Origin: Rapana venosa | Lineage: Eukaryota; Mollusca; Gastropoda; Neogastropoda; Muricidae | Assembly: GCA_028751875.1 (NCBI GenBank) | Contig: CM054135.1 | Location: 12,010,359-12,074,358, forward strand | DNA length: 64,000 nucleotides | Direction of reading: 5' to 3' | Shown: positions 12,480 to 24,137 of the stretch, one piece after another | How the letters are laid out: each line of letters opens with the position of its first letter | Position numbering within the stretch: the first letter of the stretch is position 1 | Program-made: the position numbers and the translations under genes | Notes under the pieces: generated by a model | Databases searched by the model: none | Seen by the model: only the letters and a program-made list of their open reading frames with translations | Told to the model about the DNA's origin: nothing

Positions 12480-14045
12480 TCACTTTTTGGCTTCCTGTCA
12501 TATAATAAAAATAATAATAATACATTAGGCAGAATGGTATGCTTTGGTTTTTTGTTGTGTTTTTTTTTAAATATCTAACAATAAACCATAACATAACATG
12601 GAATTTTAGTTTATACTATCAAAAATTTCTGAAACTGTAAATATTATTTGGTGCATGCGGAATTTGGTGCTAACACCGATTTTTTTTTTAAACCCAGATT
12701 TTGGAGACACTGAATTAAGCCTACAACTTTCATCTATTTGACCATTCTTGTACTCATGTAAATCATCTTGGGCAGGGTTGATTTGTCAATTACTTTTGTC
12801 TGGGGTCATCAGTAAAGCTGCAGGTACAATATATTTTAAAACGTAAATTGGAAGCTCTTATATTGTAAAAAGAAGAGGTCCTACAAATAGCCCAGAGGGA
12901 TTCAATGGAGTGCTTTTGTGTCAGCAGAATAATCTGCGCCTATACAAATTCTGTTTTCTTCCTGATAGAAAATATTTAGTCTAATGATTTCTAAAACATT
13001 TTCCCAAATCCAGGATGAGTCCATTTTGTTTTACAGCTTGCTAACACTCTTGCTTGTAAAAAGTATAGGATTTGGAAGCATTCAAAAGGCAATGGAGAAT
13101 CTTACCTATATTCTATATTCCAAGACGGACAGCTCAGGGACAGCATGACATTACTTTTATCTTCAAAAACAAAACAGCAAAACTCCTCCTAGGCCAACGT
13201 TCTGTATCTGCTGGAAACCAGTTTGAACAGGATTTGCGCTAGGCTCATCCCGCACTACATTGTTTAAGGCGGAATTACTCTTGATGTTTTTGTCAAATTT
13301 TTTTGACCAATCAGCGATAAGTGCTGACGTTTGCCGCAGCTACAACAATGTTTTAAGCAGGGTAGTCTTATATGCCTTCAGCAATTCCCCTGAATACACA
13401 GTTTAAAGTTTTAACTTTTTTTTTAACATGCATTCCTCTCCCCCCCCCCCCCCCCCCCCCCCCCCCCTCTACAATTTAGTGCCCTTTGCGAGTAGGCTAA
13501 TACTTATATACAACACCCCATTGCAGTCTCTAAAGACTGCTGCTCTCTGTACAATGCTAGGGGAAGGAAAGGGTGTATGTCTCACTGTGAGGCCTGTTGG
13601 CTACCTCTCTCTTCACTTTCTCTTCCCATTCGGAGCGCTAATTTTCCCATGATCAGGGAAGCTTTTACCAACCTTCTGTGGGCCATAATTAAATATGACT
13701 TGCTTGAATTTGAAAGTCTATGTTGGGGACCTCTTAAAGCTTCTCCTTCTCTCCTATAGGGCCTAAACGACATTGGTTTATTTCCGTACATTAACATCAA
13801 AGTAGATCTCAACAAACCTCACTTCCTGAATTTGAAGCGTCCACTACCTATTGGTAAACTGACATGATCAAGCAAGGACATAGCTGTTTGGAGATGGGGG
13901 GGGGGGGGGATTGAGAGGGGGGGGGACAGCAAAAGGTTACAGCTGAATAAGGAGAGAAAAATGTTAAAGTTCTCATTTTAGTTACATTCTTTTGAAGTTG
14001 GGGTTTTCCCTTTAGATTTTGTTTTGGGGTTTTTTTGGTTCCTCA
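12480..14045. other. No gene seen; NF-Y-like box and poly-C
   Basis: No coding region can be supported. A good CCAAT-box match (GACCAATCAGCG, about 13306-13317) lies in a somewhat CpG-richer patch, and a run of 27 C follows at about 13440-13466. The G-rich stretch 13897-13925 is a simple tract. No transcript start can be inferred from this alone. Confidence 0.35.
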
Positions 14046-14054
14046 TCTAGATTC

Positions 14055-14150
14055 TAGAGCCTCGAAGTTCACAAAACAAATGGTGAGATGTTGCACATGA
14101 AACTGTTTTTACCCACCATTAAGGAAGCCGCTTCCGACTTCCGGGGTGAA
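14055..14150 (-). mobile_element. SINE family 1, 3' module
   Basis: Reverse-strand copy of the recurring 3' module (TTACCCACCATTAAGGAAGC then CGCTTCCGACTTCCGGGG on the plus strand). The head is absent. Confidence 0.6.
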
Positions 14151-14384
14151 TTGATTTGATTAAATATAATGCAAGTTCTCAATCTAAACATATGATACTA
14201 AATCATCTTGAATGAAGAAACATGGCAATAACATTTAAATCGGCAGTAAATGGACAACAGTGATTACCTGTGGAGATTCTACCAGGCTTCATATCGAAAT
14301 TGTGAATGATCAATGCACAAGTTATGGTCCATTTATGCTACATGTTAGTCACTGTTAGATGGTCATAATTTTCTTCTGCCTTGT

Positions 14385-14485
14385 ATGCTCAGATAGCAAC
14401 TATTGTTGTAAGTTATATGAGCGAAAATGCGTTGCGTTGCCATTAAGCGCCTGACATGTCAGGTCTAGCCGTGATGGTCATTTGA
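14385..14485 (+). repeat. Palindrome-bearing dispersed repeat
   Basis: About 100 bases shared with 21958-22085 (minus), 52920-53035 (minus) and 55085-55200 (plus). The core has two inverted repeats: GCTC-A-ACAGCAACTA pairing with TGTTATATGAGC, and the palindrome CCTGACAAGTCAGG (here CCTGACATGTCAGG). It does not carry a tRNA-like head. Confidence 0.7.
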
Positions 14486-14559
14486 ACCAGTAGGCCTTAT
14501 TGATTTCCTGTTAGCTTTTGACCAACCATAACTTTTCTCTGGGTGAAATTCCGGTTGCT

Positions 14560-14872
14560 CTTATTCGGGGACGGGATAGCTCAGTGGTCGGAGCACTTGC
14601 TTTCCCCCAGCCAAGTTAAGCAGCGTCGAGCGTGGTTACCAGTTGGATGGGTGACCGTTTGCCGCCTTGGCTTCAGTACAGTTCCCCCAGTTCACCCAGC
14701 TGTAAATGGGTACCTACCCTCTTTAGGGTCAGGGAAGGTAAAGCAGCGAGGGAGAGGAGATGGGCGCCGCCCTCAATGTGCTGGCCCTAGAGAAGTGAGG
14801 TCTCTGACGCCTCGCTCCCCTACGACCTTATAGGTTATGGGACTCCTTTACCTTTACCTTACCTTATTCGGG
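14560..14872 (+). mobile_element. Chimeric tRNA/5S-rRNA SINE, copy A
   Basis: Full copy flanked by a perfect 10-bp target duplication (CTTATTCGGG, 14560-14569 and 14863-14872). The head GGGGACGGGATAGCTCAGTG is followed by GTCGGAGCA, a tRNA A box. Then comes a stretch that follows the 5S rRNA internal promoter: AAGTTAAGCAGCGTCGAGC, TGGTTA and TTGGATGGGTGACCG. The body contains GTAAATGGGTACC and GGCGCCGCCCTCAA, and the tail ends GGGACTCCTTTACC with TTTACC repeats. It would be moved in trans by a LINE. Confidence 0.85.
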
Positions 14873-15058
14873 AAAGCGTGTCACCACAAGAGCAGTGCCA
14901 CTCTTTTTCTTCTTTTTTTCTTCTTGTCTGCATGTGTATGTGATTCCCTATCAGAGTGATGTTTTTCTACAGAAATTTCCCATAAACATCTCTTCTTGTT
15001 GCTGTGGGTTCTTTTACGTGGGTTAAACACATGTTGTACAGGGGACCTGGTTTATCCT
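14873..15058 (-). mobile_element. SINE family 2 fragment
   Basis: Reverse-strand piece matching the body of the copies at 15661-16060 and 34024-34519. On the minus strand it reads GACCTCGGTTTA-like, then AAAAGAACCCACAGCAACAA, then TTTCTGTAGAAAAA, then CACTCTGATAGGGAATCA. The tRNA-like head is absent. It directly abuts the right target duplication of the chimeric SINE, so that SINE landed inside or beside it. Confidence 0.7.
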
Positions 15059-15097
15059 GTCATCAGCAACCACATGCTTAGTTCATTGCTGCATGCA

Positions 15098-15161
<64 letters not shown>
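15098..15161. repeat. (TC)n microsatellite
   Basis: Pure dinucleotide run of about 64 bases. The following 15162-15655 has only a G-rich tract (about 15402-15424) and no gene. Confidence 0.95.
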
Positions 15162-15164
<3 letters not shown>

Positions 15165-15660
15165 GGGTATGGAGATTTTGTTTCTTTTAATATTCTTTAC
15201 TTTTAAAATCACTTTATGGATTGTCTTGCTTCAGTGTTTTGCCCCTGCCTTCAGTCTGTATGAAGAGCATGTACAACTGCACTGACTTCTGCATTACCTT
15301 GTTAACAACCCCCCTGGGGCCCAAAGCTGAAATTTAAAAACTGCGCCAACCTGAAAGTGAGGTCTTGGTCAAGTTTTCAAATGTTTATAAATATGTGTGT
15401 GTGGGGAGGGGGGGGGGGGGGGGGTCATGCAAGGATCAAAGATGCAACTAGATGAGTCACCTCTAGATCACCTATTCATCCACAATTTGGATGTGATTGA
15501 CAGAATTTTTGTTTCCCTCCACTCCACCCCTTTCCCTTTGTGTGTGTATGTGTGTGAGCAACCAGTGTTTGTGCAGTAGGCCTATTACCCTTTCAATTCT
15601 TTTTGACACAGAACCTTGATAAGGTTTTTAAGACTGTTGTGGCTTTGACTATAATTATAG

Positions 15661-16060
15661 TTGATCGGTGGTCTAGAGGCCACGCATCTGCCTAGAAAGC
15701 GAAGAACTCTGGGTTCAATCCCCGGTTTGAGCTCGGAAACTTCTCCCTTTTCCACTGCACTGTGAGTGGTGGTTGCCCATGACACAATAAACCGAGGTCC
15801 CGACTGCAACACGTGTTTAACGCACGTAAAAGAACCCACAGCAACAAGAAGAGATGTTTCTGGGAAATTTCTGTAGAAAAAGTTACTCTGATAAGGAATC
15901 AAATACACAGCACACAGAAAGAAACGAGAAGAAAAAAACCCAACAAAAATGGTGTCACTGCTCTTGTTGTAACACGCTTTCCCCCTGGGCAGCAGCCGGA
16001 ACTTAATGCAGAGAAATCTGCCGTGACTTAAAAGTTGTATACAAATACTAAAACAAATAC
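15661..16060 (+). mobile_element. tRNA-derived SINE, family 2
   Basis: It begins GATCGGTGGTCTAGAGGCC (A box) and has the B box GGTTCAATCCC. The body contains ATAAACCGAGGTCCC, GCACGTAAAAGAACCCAC and CTGTAGAAAAAG, with a 3' part GGCAGCAGCCGGAACTTAAT and GAGAAATCTGCCGTG. Module order is the same as in the copy at 34024-34519. Confidence 0.8.
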
Positions 16061-18326
16061 ATTGAAAGCTCTCGGTTGATGCTTACCACAATACTGCCAT
16101 GTTTCCTCACAAACTTGGGTATGGACAGTCAGGGCCGGGCTGTACTGATCTTATTAAAACAACTGATCACTGCCTTCACATTTCATTGTCATTTTTTTTT
16201 TTAAAAACTAGGCCTAAGTGGCCATCAACTTCTCCAACCCCCCACCCCCACCCCACACCACCACCACTACAAGTCCTTATTAGCAGCTGCCCACCCCAAA
16301 TCCCACTGGTTTAAAAAAAATAAAAAAATAAAAAAAAGAATTCTGCCTCTGTTGATCTCATCAGAAAAGACATGCATCAGTAATAGCGTTACCTTGTTGA
16401 AGAGATGAAGTAAGATTTTAAAAAATAATTAATAAGGGTGTGGTTGCTCAGTGTAGCAACAAACAAAAGTTACAATGTGAAGGTGAGGATGGTGGAGGAA
16501 AAGATTGTGGAGTGGGGGGGGAGGTCCCTTATTTCCCCCACCCTCTTCATGTTTCTGTCCTAGGCAGGGTAAGGATGAACCAGTGGATAAGTGGCTCCCT
16601 ACCTCAGATTGGCCCTAAGGCAATGTAAAGCACAAGGTTTCTAGGCCTACCTCTGCCTTTTCAAGATTCACTTTAAGGGACTCCTGTGTTTTAGATCGTG
16701 TACTTGACTGAGCTTATCTTTGACACTGACAGAGTAATGCCCAGTTTTACAGCTAGTACAATCTTTACATCTTGCAAAGGTCTACACTTTTCTTTTTCTT
16801 TAGTGGACCAAAGATTTTAACCTGCCACATAGTCCACCCTCCCGTCCTTTTTGCCCCTCACACCATCTTTATTTGCCTTGTATTTCCGTTAGTTTACACA
16901 TAAATGGGGATCTGGGTGCTAGGTTTTCCGATAAGGTAAAAGAAATGATTAACCTTGAGATCAAAGAGAAAAGGAAAATAGGCTCTGCATAATTCTTTAG
17001 GGAGAAAAACACAACAACTATCTTTAATTGTGTTGTGGTTAGGGCTTTTTGTTGTGGTTTTGTTTGGTGGGTTTTTTGTTGGTTTGTTTTTCCTTTTTTT
17101 CTTTCTTTTTTCCTTGGGGGGGGGGGGGGGGGGGGGTAGGAGGGGATATATGAACTGGATCTGGTGACAATTTTGGGGGGTAAAGGAGGTAGTGATGAAG
17201 GCGAAAATCGGGACTGTAGGGTATAAAGTATTCACCAATACTCTCAAACTACATTTTATGGTTCAGTACATTTGCTATTTAAACAAATCAGTTTTCCTGA
17301 TAATTAGTATGATTAAATGTAGTAAGAACATGTTTTCTATATTCTGTGTGGGTAGGAGCATGTGTGTGTGTGTCTGTGTGTGTGAGCGTGGGTGGAGTAT
17401 GGATGTGTAAAATTGTGATGAGGTGATAGCATGCTTCTATGGGATTTGTTTGTTTTTTGTTGGTTTGGTTTTTTTGGTCGTTCAACTTTTTATTCGTTTC
17501 TTCAATCTATCTATTTATTTATTTTCTGGTTATTTTGTTCGTTGAATACAACTAAAACCAAGACGATCAAAGGAACAAGCAACTAACTGTACCAACCACC
17601 TTAAGCTGTGACCATGATCACAAGAAGTGCTCAAAATAATGACAGCTTTGGGAGCTGTTTGGGAGCCGAGCTGGCGCAGCTCTAGTTTATCACCACCTAT
17701 CTGATCTGATGGGAGCCGGCCCCATACTTCAGGGAGCATATTCAATGATAATTATTATTAACCGGGAAGGGAGGACATTGATGTAGGGGGGTTCTTTCAT
17801 GTTTCACCTTGACTGGCGAGGGCAAACAGGCACTGGCTGGTTGGGTTGGCCCGCTGCTCGGCATCAAGGTGAAAGGTCACAGGCTGAATGGGGTGAATAC
17901 ACGGTCAGGGGGTCAGGAGGAGTGGGGTGAGACAAAGGGGAAGGTTGAACGGGGACGGGAGGGGGGAGGGGTGTACGATAAACGACAAGTGGAGGGGAGA
18001 AAGGAGATGAGATGGGGGGAGGAGCAGAATCAAGGTCGCCCGAATTGTGATGAGAAGAATATACCCCCAGCCCGACTTCTGTTCTTTGTTTTCCTGCAAT
18101 TAGCGGAGCACCCCCCCCCCCCCCCCCCCCCTACTCTGCACACCACAGAACTACAGCAGCTACACAAGCGTACAAATAATTGTGTAGGTGTATCAGATTT
18201 GTTTTGTTTTTGTTTTGTTCTGTCTTCCTTTACAAACCTTTCGATTTTTCATTTTGTTGATACTTTGTTTTTTAAGTCACGAACAAAGAGGTTCAGGATT
18301 CACAAACACCCACATGTGTGTGTTGT

Positions 18327-18330
<4 letters not shown>
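16061..18330. other. No gene seen; purine/pyrimidine tracts
   Basis: No coding region supported. Simple sequence includes A-rich 16310-16340, poly-G at about 17116-17137, GT-rich 17362-17385, and poly-C at about 18111-18130. The frame at 17809-18339 is a composition artefact of GGA-rich sequence, with no recognisable domain. Confidence 0.5.
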
Positions 18331-18368
<38 letters not shown>

Positions 18369-18833
18369 TAATTGCCATTATGTCAGAACAAGACTTCTTT
18401 GACTTGAAACGTTCACGTATTCAACATTTCGTAAATATGTAGATTGATGGATTTGCCTATACTCTCACTCTTCCGAGATGCCTGCATGCAAACTGGACAT
18501 TGTTATTTGTTTATAAGTAGTTACATAGACTGCTGCAGAGGATGGCAACACAGTCAATACGGCCTGTGTGTAGTTTGGTGGCTGGCTGCCTATACTGCCA
18601 TGTGTGAACCAGCACTTTATGGCCATGTTTCATTTGAAGTTTGTATGATAAATTCCAAGGAGACTTCCATACTGTTGTGTAAGGTCTTGTTCCCTTTGAT
18701 TTGCGTCATGTGCTTTTCCTGGAAAAAGACTATGTAGACTTGAATGGGGGTAGAGCTGCTGTGGTAATCATCATCATCATCATCATCATCATCCATCCAT
18801 CCATCCATCCAAACCCACATACATCCATCCCTC

Positions 18834-18896
<63 letters not shown>

Positions 18897-18930
18897 ACAC
18901 ACACACACACACACACACACTATTGTGATG
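18331..18930. repeat. Microsatellite cluster
   Basis: (GA)n at 18338-18366, (ATC)n at 18769-18792 followed by (CATC)n to 18810, (TC)n at 18845-18875, and (AC)n at 18876-18921. Between 18366 and 18760 nothing else is recognisable. Confidence 0.9.
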
Positions 18931-19154
18931 CTTCACGGGTATGCTGGAGAACTTAGCATTTTTGTAAACCATTCCACAGAACGCTTTGAAAGCAAGCAAC
19001 ACCTGAATGTTACTGTTCATCACACGTATACTGGTAACAAATCAGAGACTTAATTTTGAAAATATTTTCATTCTCAAACAATCCTAAAAGGCTTTTGGGA
19101 ACACCTAGATTCAAAATTGATCACTGGAGCCGAAGCAACAACAACTGACAACAA

Positions 19155-20800
19155 CAAAAATAACAACCACCACCACCACCACCACCATCATCATCATAGC
19201 AATGACCATAATTCTTGTTTCAAATCTGCTATTCCACACAAGCTTAGGCGGAGTCATAAATAACTGATTTTCGTGTGGGTTTGTTTGTTTGTTTGTTGTT
19301 GCTTTAGGGGGGTTGTGGGCTTTTTTGTTGTTTTTTATTTTTGGATCTTCGATATTTGTTTTCTTTACTTGTTTTGGTTTATTTCATTTTTAACATGAAA
19401 TTGAACATGTCCGAAATTAATAATTATATACTCGATTCCCAGAGATTCACTTTAGGCTTGCACACGCGCGTGTACCCCCCCCCCCCCCTCCCCCAACTCC
19501 ATCATATATATATATATAGATTATATATATATATATTATATATTATATATATATGTGTGTGTGTGTGTTTTGTGTGTGACAGGGAGCAGAATATACTTTA
19601 AAAATCCTGTTGATGTCATAAAGTGACGCATAGCATGTGTAGACAGTGACTTTGCGTTTAGTCTGGTGAGAGACAGAGACACACAAACAGAGAGACAGAG
19701 GGGCTAATGTTATCTAAATAAGCGGTCAAGGTTGTCGGCTAGTAAGAGGGCACACGGGTGAATGTACGAACTGAAATAAAATCTTTAAAAAAAACCTACG
19801 CGTTACACAGAAACGTCAACAGTGAACATTTTAGTGCCTGCTGAGTCAAGACTATGTGAGAGAGAAGGGGGGGGGGGGGGGGTAGGAGGAGGAGGAGGAA
19901 GGGGGGGGGGGGGGGGGGGGGGGGAGAAGCATACCGCGCACACCTGGGGACGGTGAATATACCGCTGAACCCCACAGATGGTAGGAACACGACCAGGATT
20001 TGTTTTTGTTTTTATCAGTAAAAATGTTGGAGAAGGGGAGGGGGGCATGTTAGGGTAGGGGGGGGGGGGGGGGTTAAGGTTTGGGCTCTCACCCTCCCAT
20101 ACATACTCAGGCTGTAGCCTTCACCCAGAAAAAGGGGCATGCTTGAAGCTAAGTCCCGCCCCCCTGTTCCCCGTGACTGCTGTGGCCTCGCTCGCTACTG
20201 GCCTAGTCACGCCAAAAATAGGGGAGTGGGGTGAGAAGGATGGAAGCAAGGGAGGGAGGTGGGGGTGGGGGTGGGGGAAATAAAGAAGAAAAAAGAGGAT
20301 TGGGGGGGGGGAGGTGTGTGGGGTGGGGGGGGGGGGGGGGGGGGAGGGCTGAGACGGAGATATTTCGGGAGCAGATTTTGGACCTCTTTCTGGGCAGCCT
20401 TGCACTGACTGAGGTTGATGCCGAGAGGTCGACAAGGAATGTGGACTGGTGAAAGCGAAAGAGTAACAACAACAACAACAACAACAACACAGGGTAGGTG
20501 GATGGGATGTATAAAGACAACGATCCTTCACTTTCATCTATGCCTAGTCTAGTCAATCGTTGAGGAGGGGTCAGGGGGGGGGGGGACCACTGAAGATTTT
20601 GCAACCAGCTTCCTCCTGAACATGTTTTCTCTCTCTATATGTATACATTATAAATTGTGTGTGTGTGTGTGTCTGTCTGTGTGTGTGTGTCTGTCTCTGT
20701 CTGTTTTGTTTTGTGTGTGTGTGTGTGTCTGTGTGTGTCTGTGTGTGTGTCTGGTGTGTGTGTGTGTGTGTGTGTGTATGTTGGTTTTATTGTTGTTGCA
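19155..20800. repeat. Mixed simple repeats and G tracts
   Basis: (CAC)n/(CAT)n at 19168-19200, poly-C near 19476-19492, (TA)n at 19504-19555 followed by (GT)n, long G runs at 19869-19882, 19901-19924, 20059-20074 and 20327-20344, (CAA)n at 20466-20489, and (GT)n with GTCT interruptions at 20656-20778. No gene is seen from 18930 to 20820. Confidence 0.85.
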
Positions 20801-20822
20801 GTATGTTAAAGACAACAATAAA

Positions 20823-21170
20823 AGGTAAAGGTGTCCCATAACCTACGATGCCCTAGGGGAGCGAGGCATCAGAGACCTCAGTTTCTCCAGGGGCCAGCAT
20901 ATTGAGGGCGGCGCCCATCTCCTCTCCCTTACCGCTTTACCTTCCCTGACCCTCAAAGTCAAAAACACTTTAATCATCCCATGAAGGGCAATTACAATGA
21001 CCCTAAAGAGGCAGGTACCCATTCTATCTTTTATTTTACCTTTTATTTACAGCTGGGTGAACTGGGGGACTGTACTAAAGCCAAGGAGCGCAAAGGGTCA
21101 TCCATCCAAGAGGTAACCACGGTCGATGCTGCTTAACATTGGCTGGGTGAAAGTGATTGCTCTGAAGACA
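20823..21170 (-). mobile_element. Chimeric tRNA/5S-rRNA SINE, copy D
   Basis: Reverse-strand copy of the same family as 14560-14872. On the plus strand it starts GGTAAAGGTGTCCCATAACC and ends in the complement of the 5S-like box (GGTCATCCATCCAAGAGGTA) and AAGTGATTGCTCTGA. About 50 extra bases (near 20957-21003, CAAAGTCAAAAACACTTTAA onward) interrupt the body and duplicate the CCCTAAAG context, so a small later insertion sits inside this copy. Confidence 0.8.
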
Positions 21171-21516
21171 ACAGTAGCTACTGGTAAAGTTGTTTGTATC
21201 AAAGTGAACACCATGTAGCCATACAACTCTCTCTCTCAAACTTATTAATAACGCTTAATGCTAATGTCAAAGCAAATATGAAGTTATAGACAAATTAAGC
21301 AAGATCATTGTAACCGATAATCATCAAGCCGAAATAATTGTACCTGTTTTGAAAAAAGAGAAAATATTCGAATAAGAAAGAATGCAACATGGTGTTTTCT
21401 TGGACATCATTTCAGACACGCTGACCAATGAATAATACGTTGTATTGAATTATGAAAAGTTTATTTCATTGTGTCAAATAAGTCCACGTGACTTATGGCA
21501 ATAATTGTTTTTCCTG

Positions 21517-21520
21517 ATCT

Positions 21521-21571
<51 letters not shown>

Positions 21572-21595
21572 GTCTGTCTATTTGTCTGTCTGTCT
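21517..21595. repeat. (TC)n and (TCTG)n microsatellite
   Basis: A TC run with one CC interruption, passing into TCTG units. No gene is seen between 21170 and 21515. Confidence 0.9.
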
Positions 21596-21649
21596 CATTA
21601 CTATAGTAGTTAGGGACAAAAGAAAAGTAAATGTTGGAGAGCAGCAGGA

Positions 21650-21790
21650 GTGTAGTGGCTATCACTCTCGGAGGCTTCCAGTGAGGGCATCTTGGAAGCA
21701 AACTCGGTGCTTTTGTGTGCTGGGGCTGTGCAAGTTAAAGATCCGTCATGTACATGGATTTCACAAACACGAGCATACCCAGCATACATC
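21650..21790 (+). mobile_element. SINE 3'-body fragment
   Basis: Contains GTGCAAGTTAAAGATCCGTC and GAGCATACCCAGCATACATC. This is the pair of words that also appears in the SINE copies at 25270-25455, 31364-31752 and 37093-37262. The head is missing. Confidence 0.5.
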
Positions 21791-21957
21791 TGAGTGCTTT
21801 TAAGTGTATTTTTTTTTGTGGAATGCTCGGACAGCAACTATTGCTCTCTGCCATATGCCTTGTTCCTTTTTTTTTCCTTCCCCATGTCACCTCCTTCTGG
21901 TCTGTTTTCTGCCTTCTTGATCTTTTCTCTTGCCCCCCCCCCCCCCCCTTACCCAAG

Positions 21958-22085
21958 ACTTAGATTGCAATTCTCTCTTATGCCGAAGTCCGATGCCCTA
22001 GGCCTGACTTGTCAGGCGCCTTAACGTCAGCGTGACGTATTTTCGCTCAAATAACAGACAGTAATAGTTGCTGTTTGAGCTTCGA
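21958..22085 (-). repeat. Palindrome-bearing dispersed repeat
   Basis: Reverse copy of the 14385-14485 repeat: CCTGACTTGTCAGG palindrome, TTTTCGCTCAAATAACAGAC and TGCTGTTTGAGC. The poly-C tract at about 21932-21949 is just upstream. Confidence 0.7.
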
Positions 22086-22093
22086 CAAAGAAG

Positions 22094-22255
22094 ATTGATG
22101 ATGATGATGATGATGATGATGTATTCCATAGTCCCTTGGACCGTGGGGGCACTAATAATAATAATAATAATTTTAATAATAATGATGATGATGATAATAA
22201 TAATAATAATAATAATGATAATAATAATAATGATAATAATAATAATAATAAACCA
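22094..22255. repeat. (GAT)n and (AAT)n microsatellite
   Basis: ATG/GAT repeats pass into long AAT repeats with GAT variants. No gene is seen from 22255 to 22620. Confidence 0.9.
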
Positions 22256-22618
22256 TTATAGATAAATTCCTAGGTAATTATTTTTACAAATTGTTTGCGG
22301 AAAGTTAACTCTTACCTCAATACTTTTTTTCATGGCATGGAGGGGTAGAAGTCCCACCCCACCTCAGTTTTTACCTCCCTCCTCTCATCTATCCACCTAC
22401 CAATAGGCATACACAGGGACGCACCATGGGCACAATCATTTATGATCACTGAAGTTACTTAGCGTCAAACACATGCTGAAGGAAAGCTTGGCCAAATTAG
22501 ATGGGCATTTTTCTTTTTTATTGCATCCAACGAGTGTGCAGTTAATATGAAAAGAAAATAAAGTGTGGTGGTGGATTAAAAAAGAAAAAAAAAGAAGATT
22601 TTGGTGGGAGGAGGGGGT

Positions 22619-22632
22619 TAAAAAAAAAAAAA
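22619..22632 (-). terminator. Pol III oligo-T terminator of the tRNA gene
   Basis: On the minus strand the tRNA 3' end is followed after two bases by a run of 13 T, an efficient RNA polymerase III stop. Confidence 0.85.
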
Positions 22633-22634
22633 GT

Positions 22635-22705
22635 GCGTCGGCCGGGAGTCGAACCCGGATCGACTGCTTGGAAGGCAACCATGCTAACCGTTACACCACC
22701 GACGC
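22635..22705 (-). tRNA. tRNA-Gly (anticodon TCC)
   Basis: A 71-nt gene folds as a full cloverleaf. The acceptor arm pairs GCGTCGG with CCGACGC, the A box lies around TGGTGTAACGGTTAGC, the anticodon arm is TTGCC-TTCCAAG-CAG with TCC, and the T arm CCGGG-TTCGACT-CCCGG contains the B box GGTTCGACTCC. It differs by only a few bases from the usual animal tRNA-Gly(TCC). No intron and no encoded CCA. There is no SINE body downstream, which argues that this is a real gene and not a SINE head. Confidence 0.93.
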
Positions 22706-23120
22706 GCTGATGGTGAAGGTGGTTTTATAATATATATATCAAGAAAGTGTTTCACGAGATGGTGACCTTCACAACTGAGTAATTATTATTTTCTATGAGT
22801 GGCATGCCATGAATATAACTTTTTTTGGGTTTAATTCCTTCATTTTTCGCGTCCAAAATTCAGATGCTTACAGACAGGATCCATCGGCTTGTTTTGGCCC
22901 TTTGCTTTTCTCTCAAGTTTCATCACTTTCAGGGTTGTTCAAGTTTAATATTTTGAAATGTAAATGTGTGCTGGCACTCCAAAAAGACAGTTCAAAACTT
23001 CCCTGTTTGGGATTTGTTTGTGTGTGTGTGCAGTGTCGTGTTTTGTTGTTATTTGAGAGAGAAGGAAGCGATTGCAGCCTTGTAAGTGCTGCTGATAGGC
23101 TACTGGATGCCTTCATGACG
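22706..23120. other. No gene seen
   Basis: AT-rich sequence with short TA and GT tracts. The 104-codon plus-strand frame at 22809-23123 has no recognisable domain. Confidence 0.4.
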
Positions 23121-23436
23121 TAGAAAGGAAACAGTAGTAAGTATGTTCTTTCGAGCCAGAAGGCCCATAGAGCCGGAGCTTATCCCGGTTTCTGTAGCGT
23201 TAAGCGAACTGATGGTTTTTCACCACCCCTGTGACAGGACGCTAGTCTGTCGCCAGATACTTCCCCAGCAAAGCTGGTACCCACTTGTACACCTGGGTGG
23301 AGTGAGGAAAATAGGAGTAAAGTGCCTTTCCCAAGGACACAACACCGAGCCGAGCGGGGATCGAACCCGCGACCTCTGGATCACGAGTTGACCGCCTAAA
23401 CCACTCGACCACGGTGCCTCCCTAGAAAGGAAACAG
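23121..23436 (-). mobile_element. tRNA-derived SINE, family 3, copy 1
   Basis: Full insertion flanked by a perfect 14-bp target duplication, TAGAAAGGAAACAG (23121-23134 and 23423-23436). On the minus strand the head is GGAGGCACCGTGGTCGAGTG, with B box GGTTCGATCCC. The body contains GTGTTGTGTCCTTGGGAAAG and CACCCAGGTGTACAAGTGGG, and the end reads CTGGCTCGAAAGAACATAC. It is nearly identical to the copy at 40986-41295, so both are young. Confidence 0.9.
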
Positions 23437-23444
23437 ACGTACAA

Positions 23445-23448
23445 GGAA

Positions 23449-23505
<57 letters not shown>

Positions 23506-23639
23506 GTCTGGAGATTTTTCTTTTTCATTGCATCCAACGAAGTGCAGTTAATATGAAAACAACAAATAAAGTGTAGTGGTGGAGAAAAAAAAATGAATGG
23601 AATTTTTTTTTTCCAGTGAAACAACGATAGCGAATTTTT

Positions 23640-23675
<36 letters not shown>

Positions 23676-23757
23676 AGAGAGAGAGAGAGAGAGAGAGAGA
23701 GTGTGTGTGTGTGTGTGTGTGTTTCGCGCGCGCGCGCGCCCGCGCATACAGTAGAAG

Positions 23758-23818
<61 letters not shown>

Positions 23819-24075
23819 GAATTGAATTGAATTGAATTGAATACATTTTATTTAAAGAGGGTTATGGCATAAACAAACATGCTTTTTTTTTTTACAACAA
23901 GCCCTCTGGGCAAAAACAACAACAACAGAAAAAAAGTAACAAAAAGTCTCTCAGCCAACAAAGAACACAGTTTTGTTCAAGGAAAAGGGAAAAATTCAAA
24001 TCATCCAAAATGTCAAATACATAATTACTGTAAACAGATAACTTTTTTTTAAAAACCTTACTGGAGAGAGAGAGA

Positions 24076-24137
<62 letters not shown>

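Noticed and set aside
13306..13317. CCAAT box as a promoter
   Set aside because: No downstream reading frame or initiator could be linked to it on either strand.
14600..14680. A genuine 5S rRNA gene
   Set aside because: Only the internal promoter part matches; the 5' and 3' ends of 5S rRNA are absent and the sequence recurs with SINE body and tail.
17809..18339. 176-codon frame
   Set aside because: Low-complexity Gly/Arg/Glu composition from GGA-rich DNA, followed by a poly-C tract. No homology is recognised.
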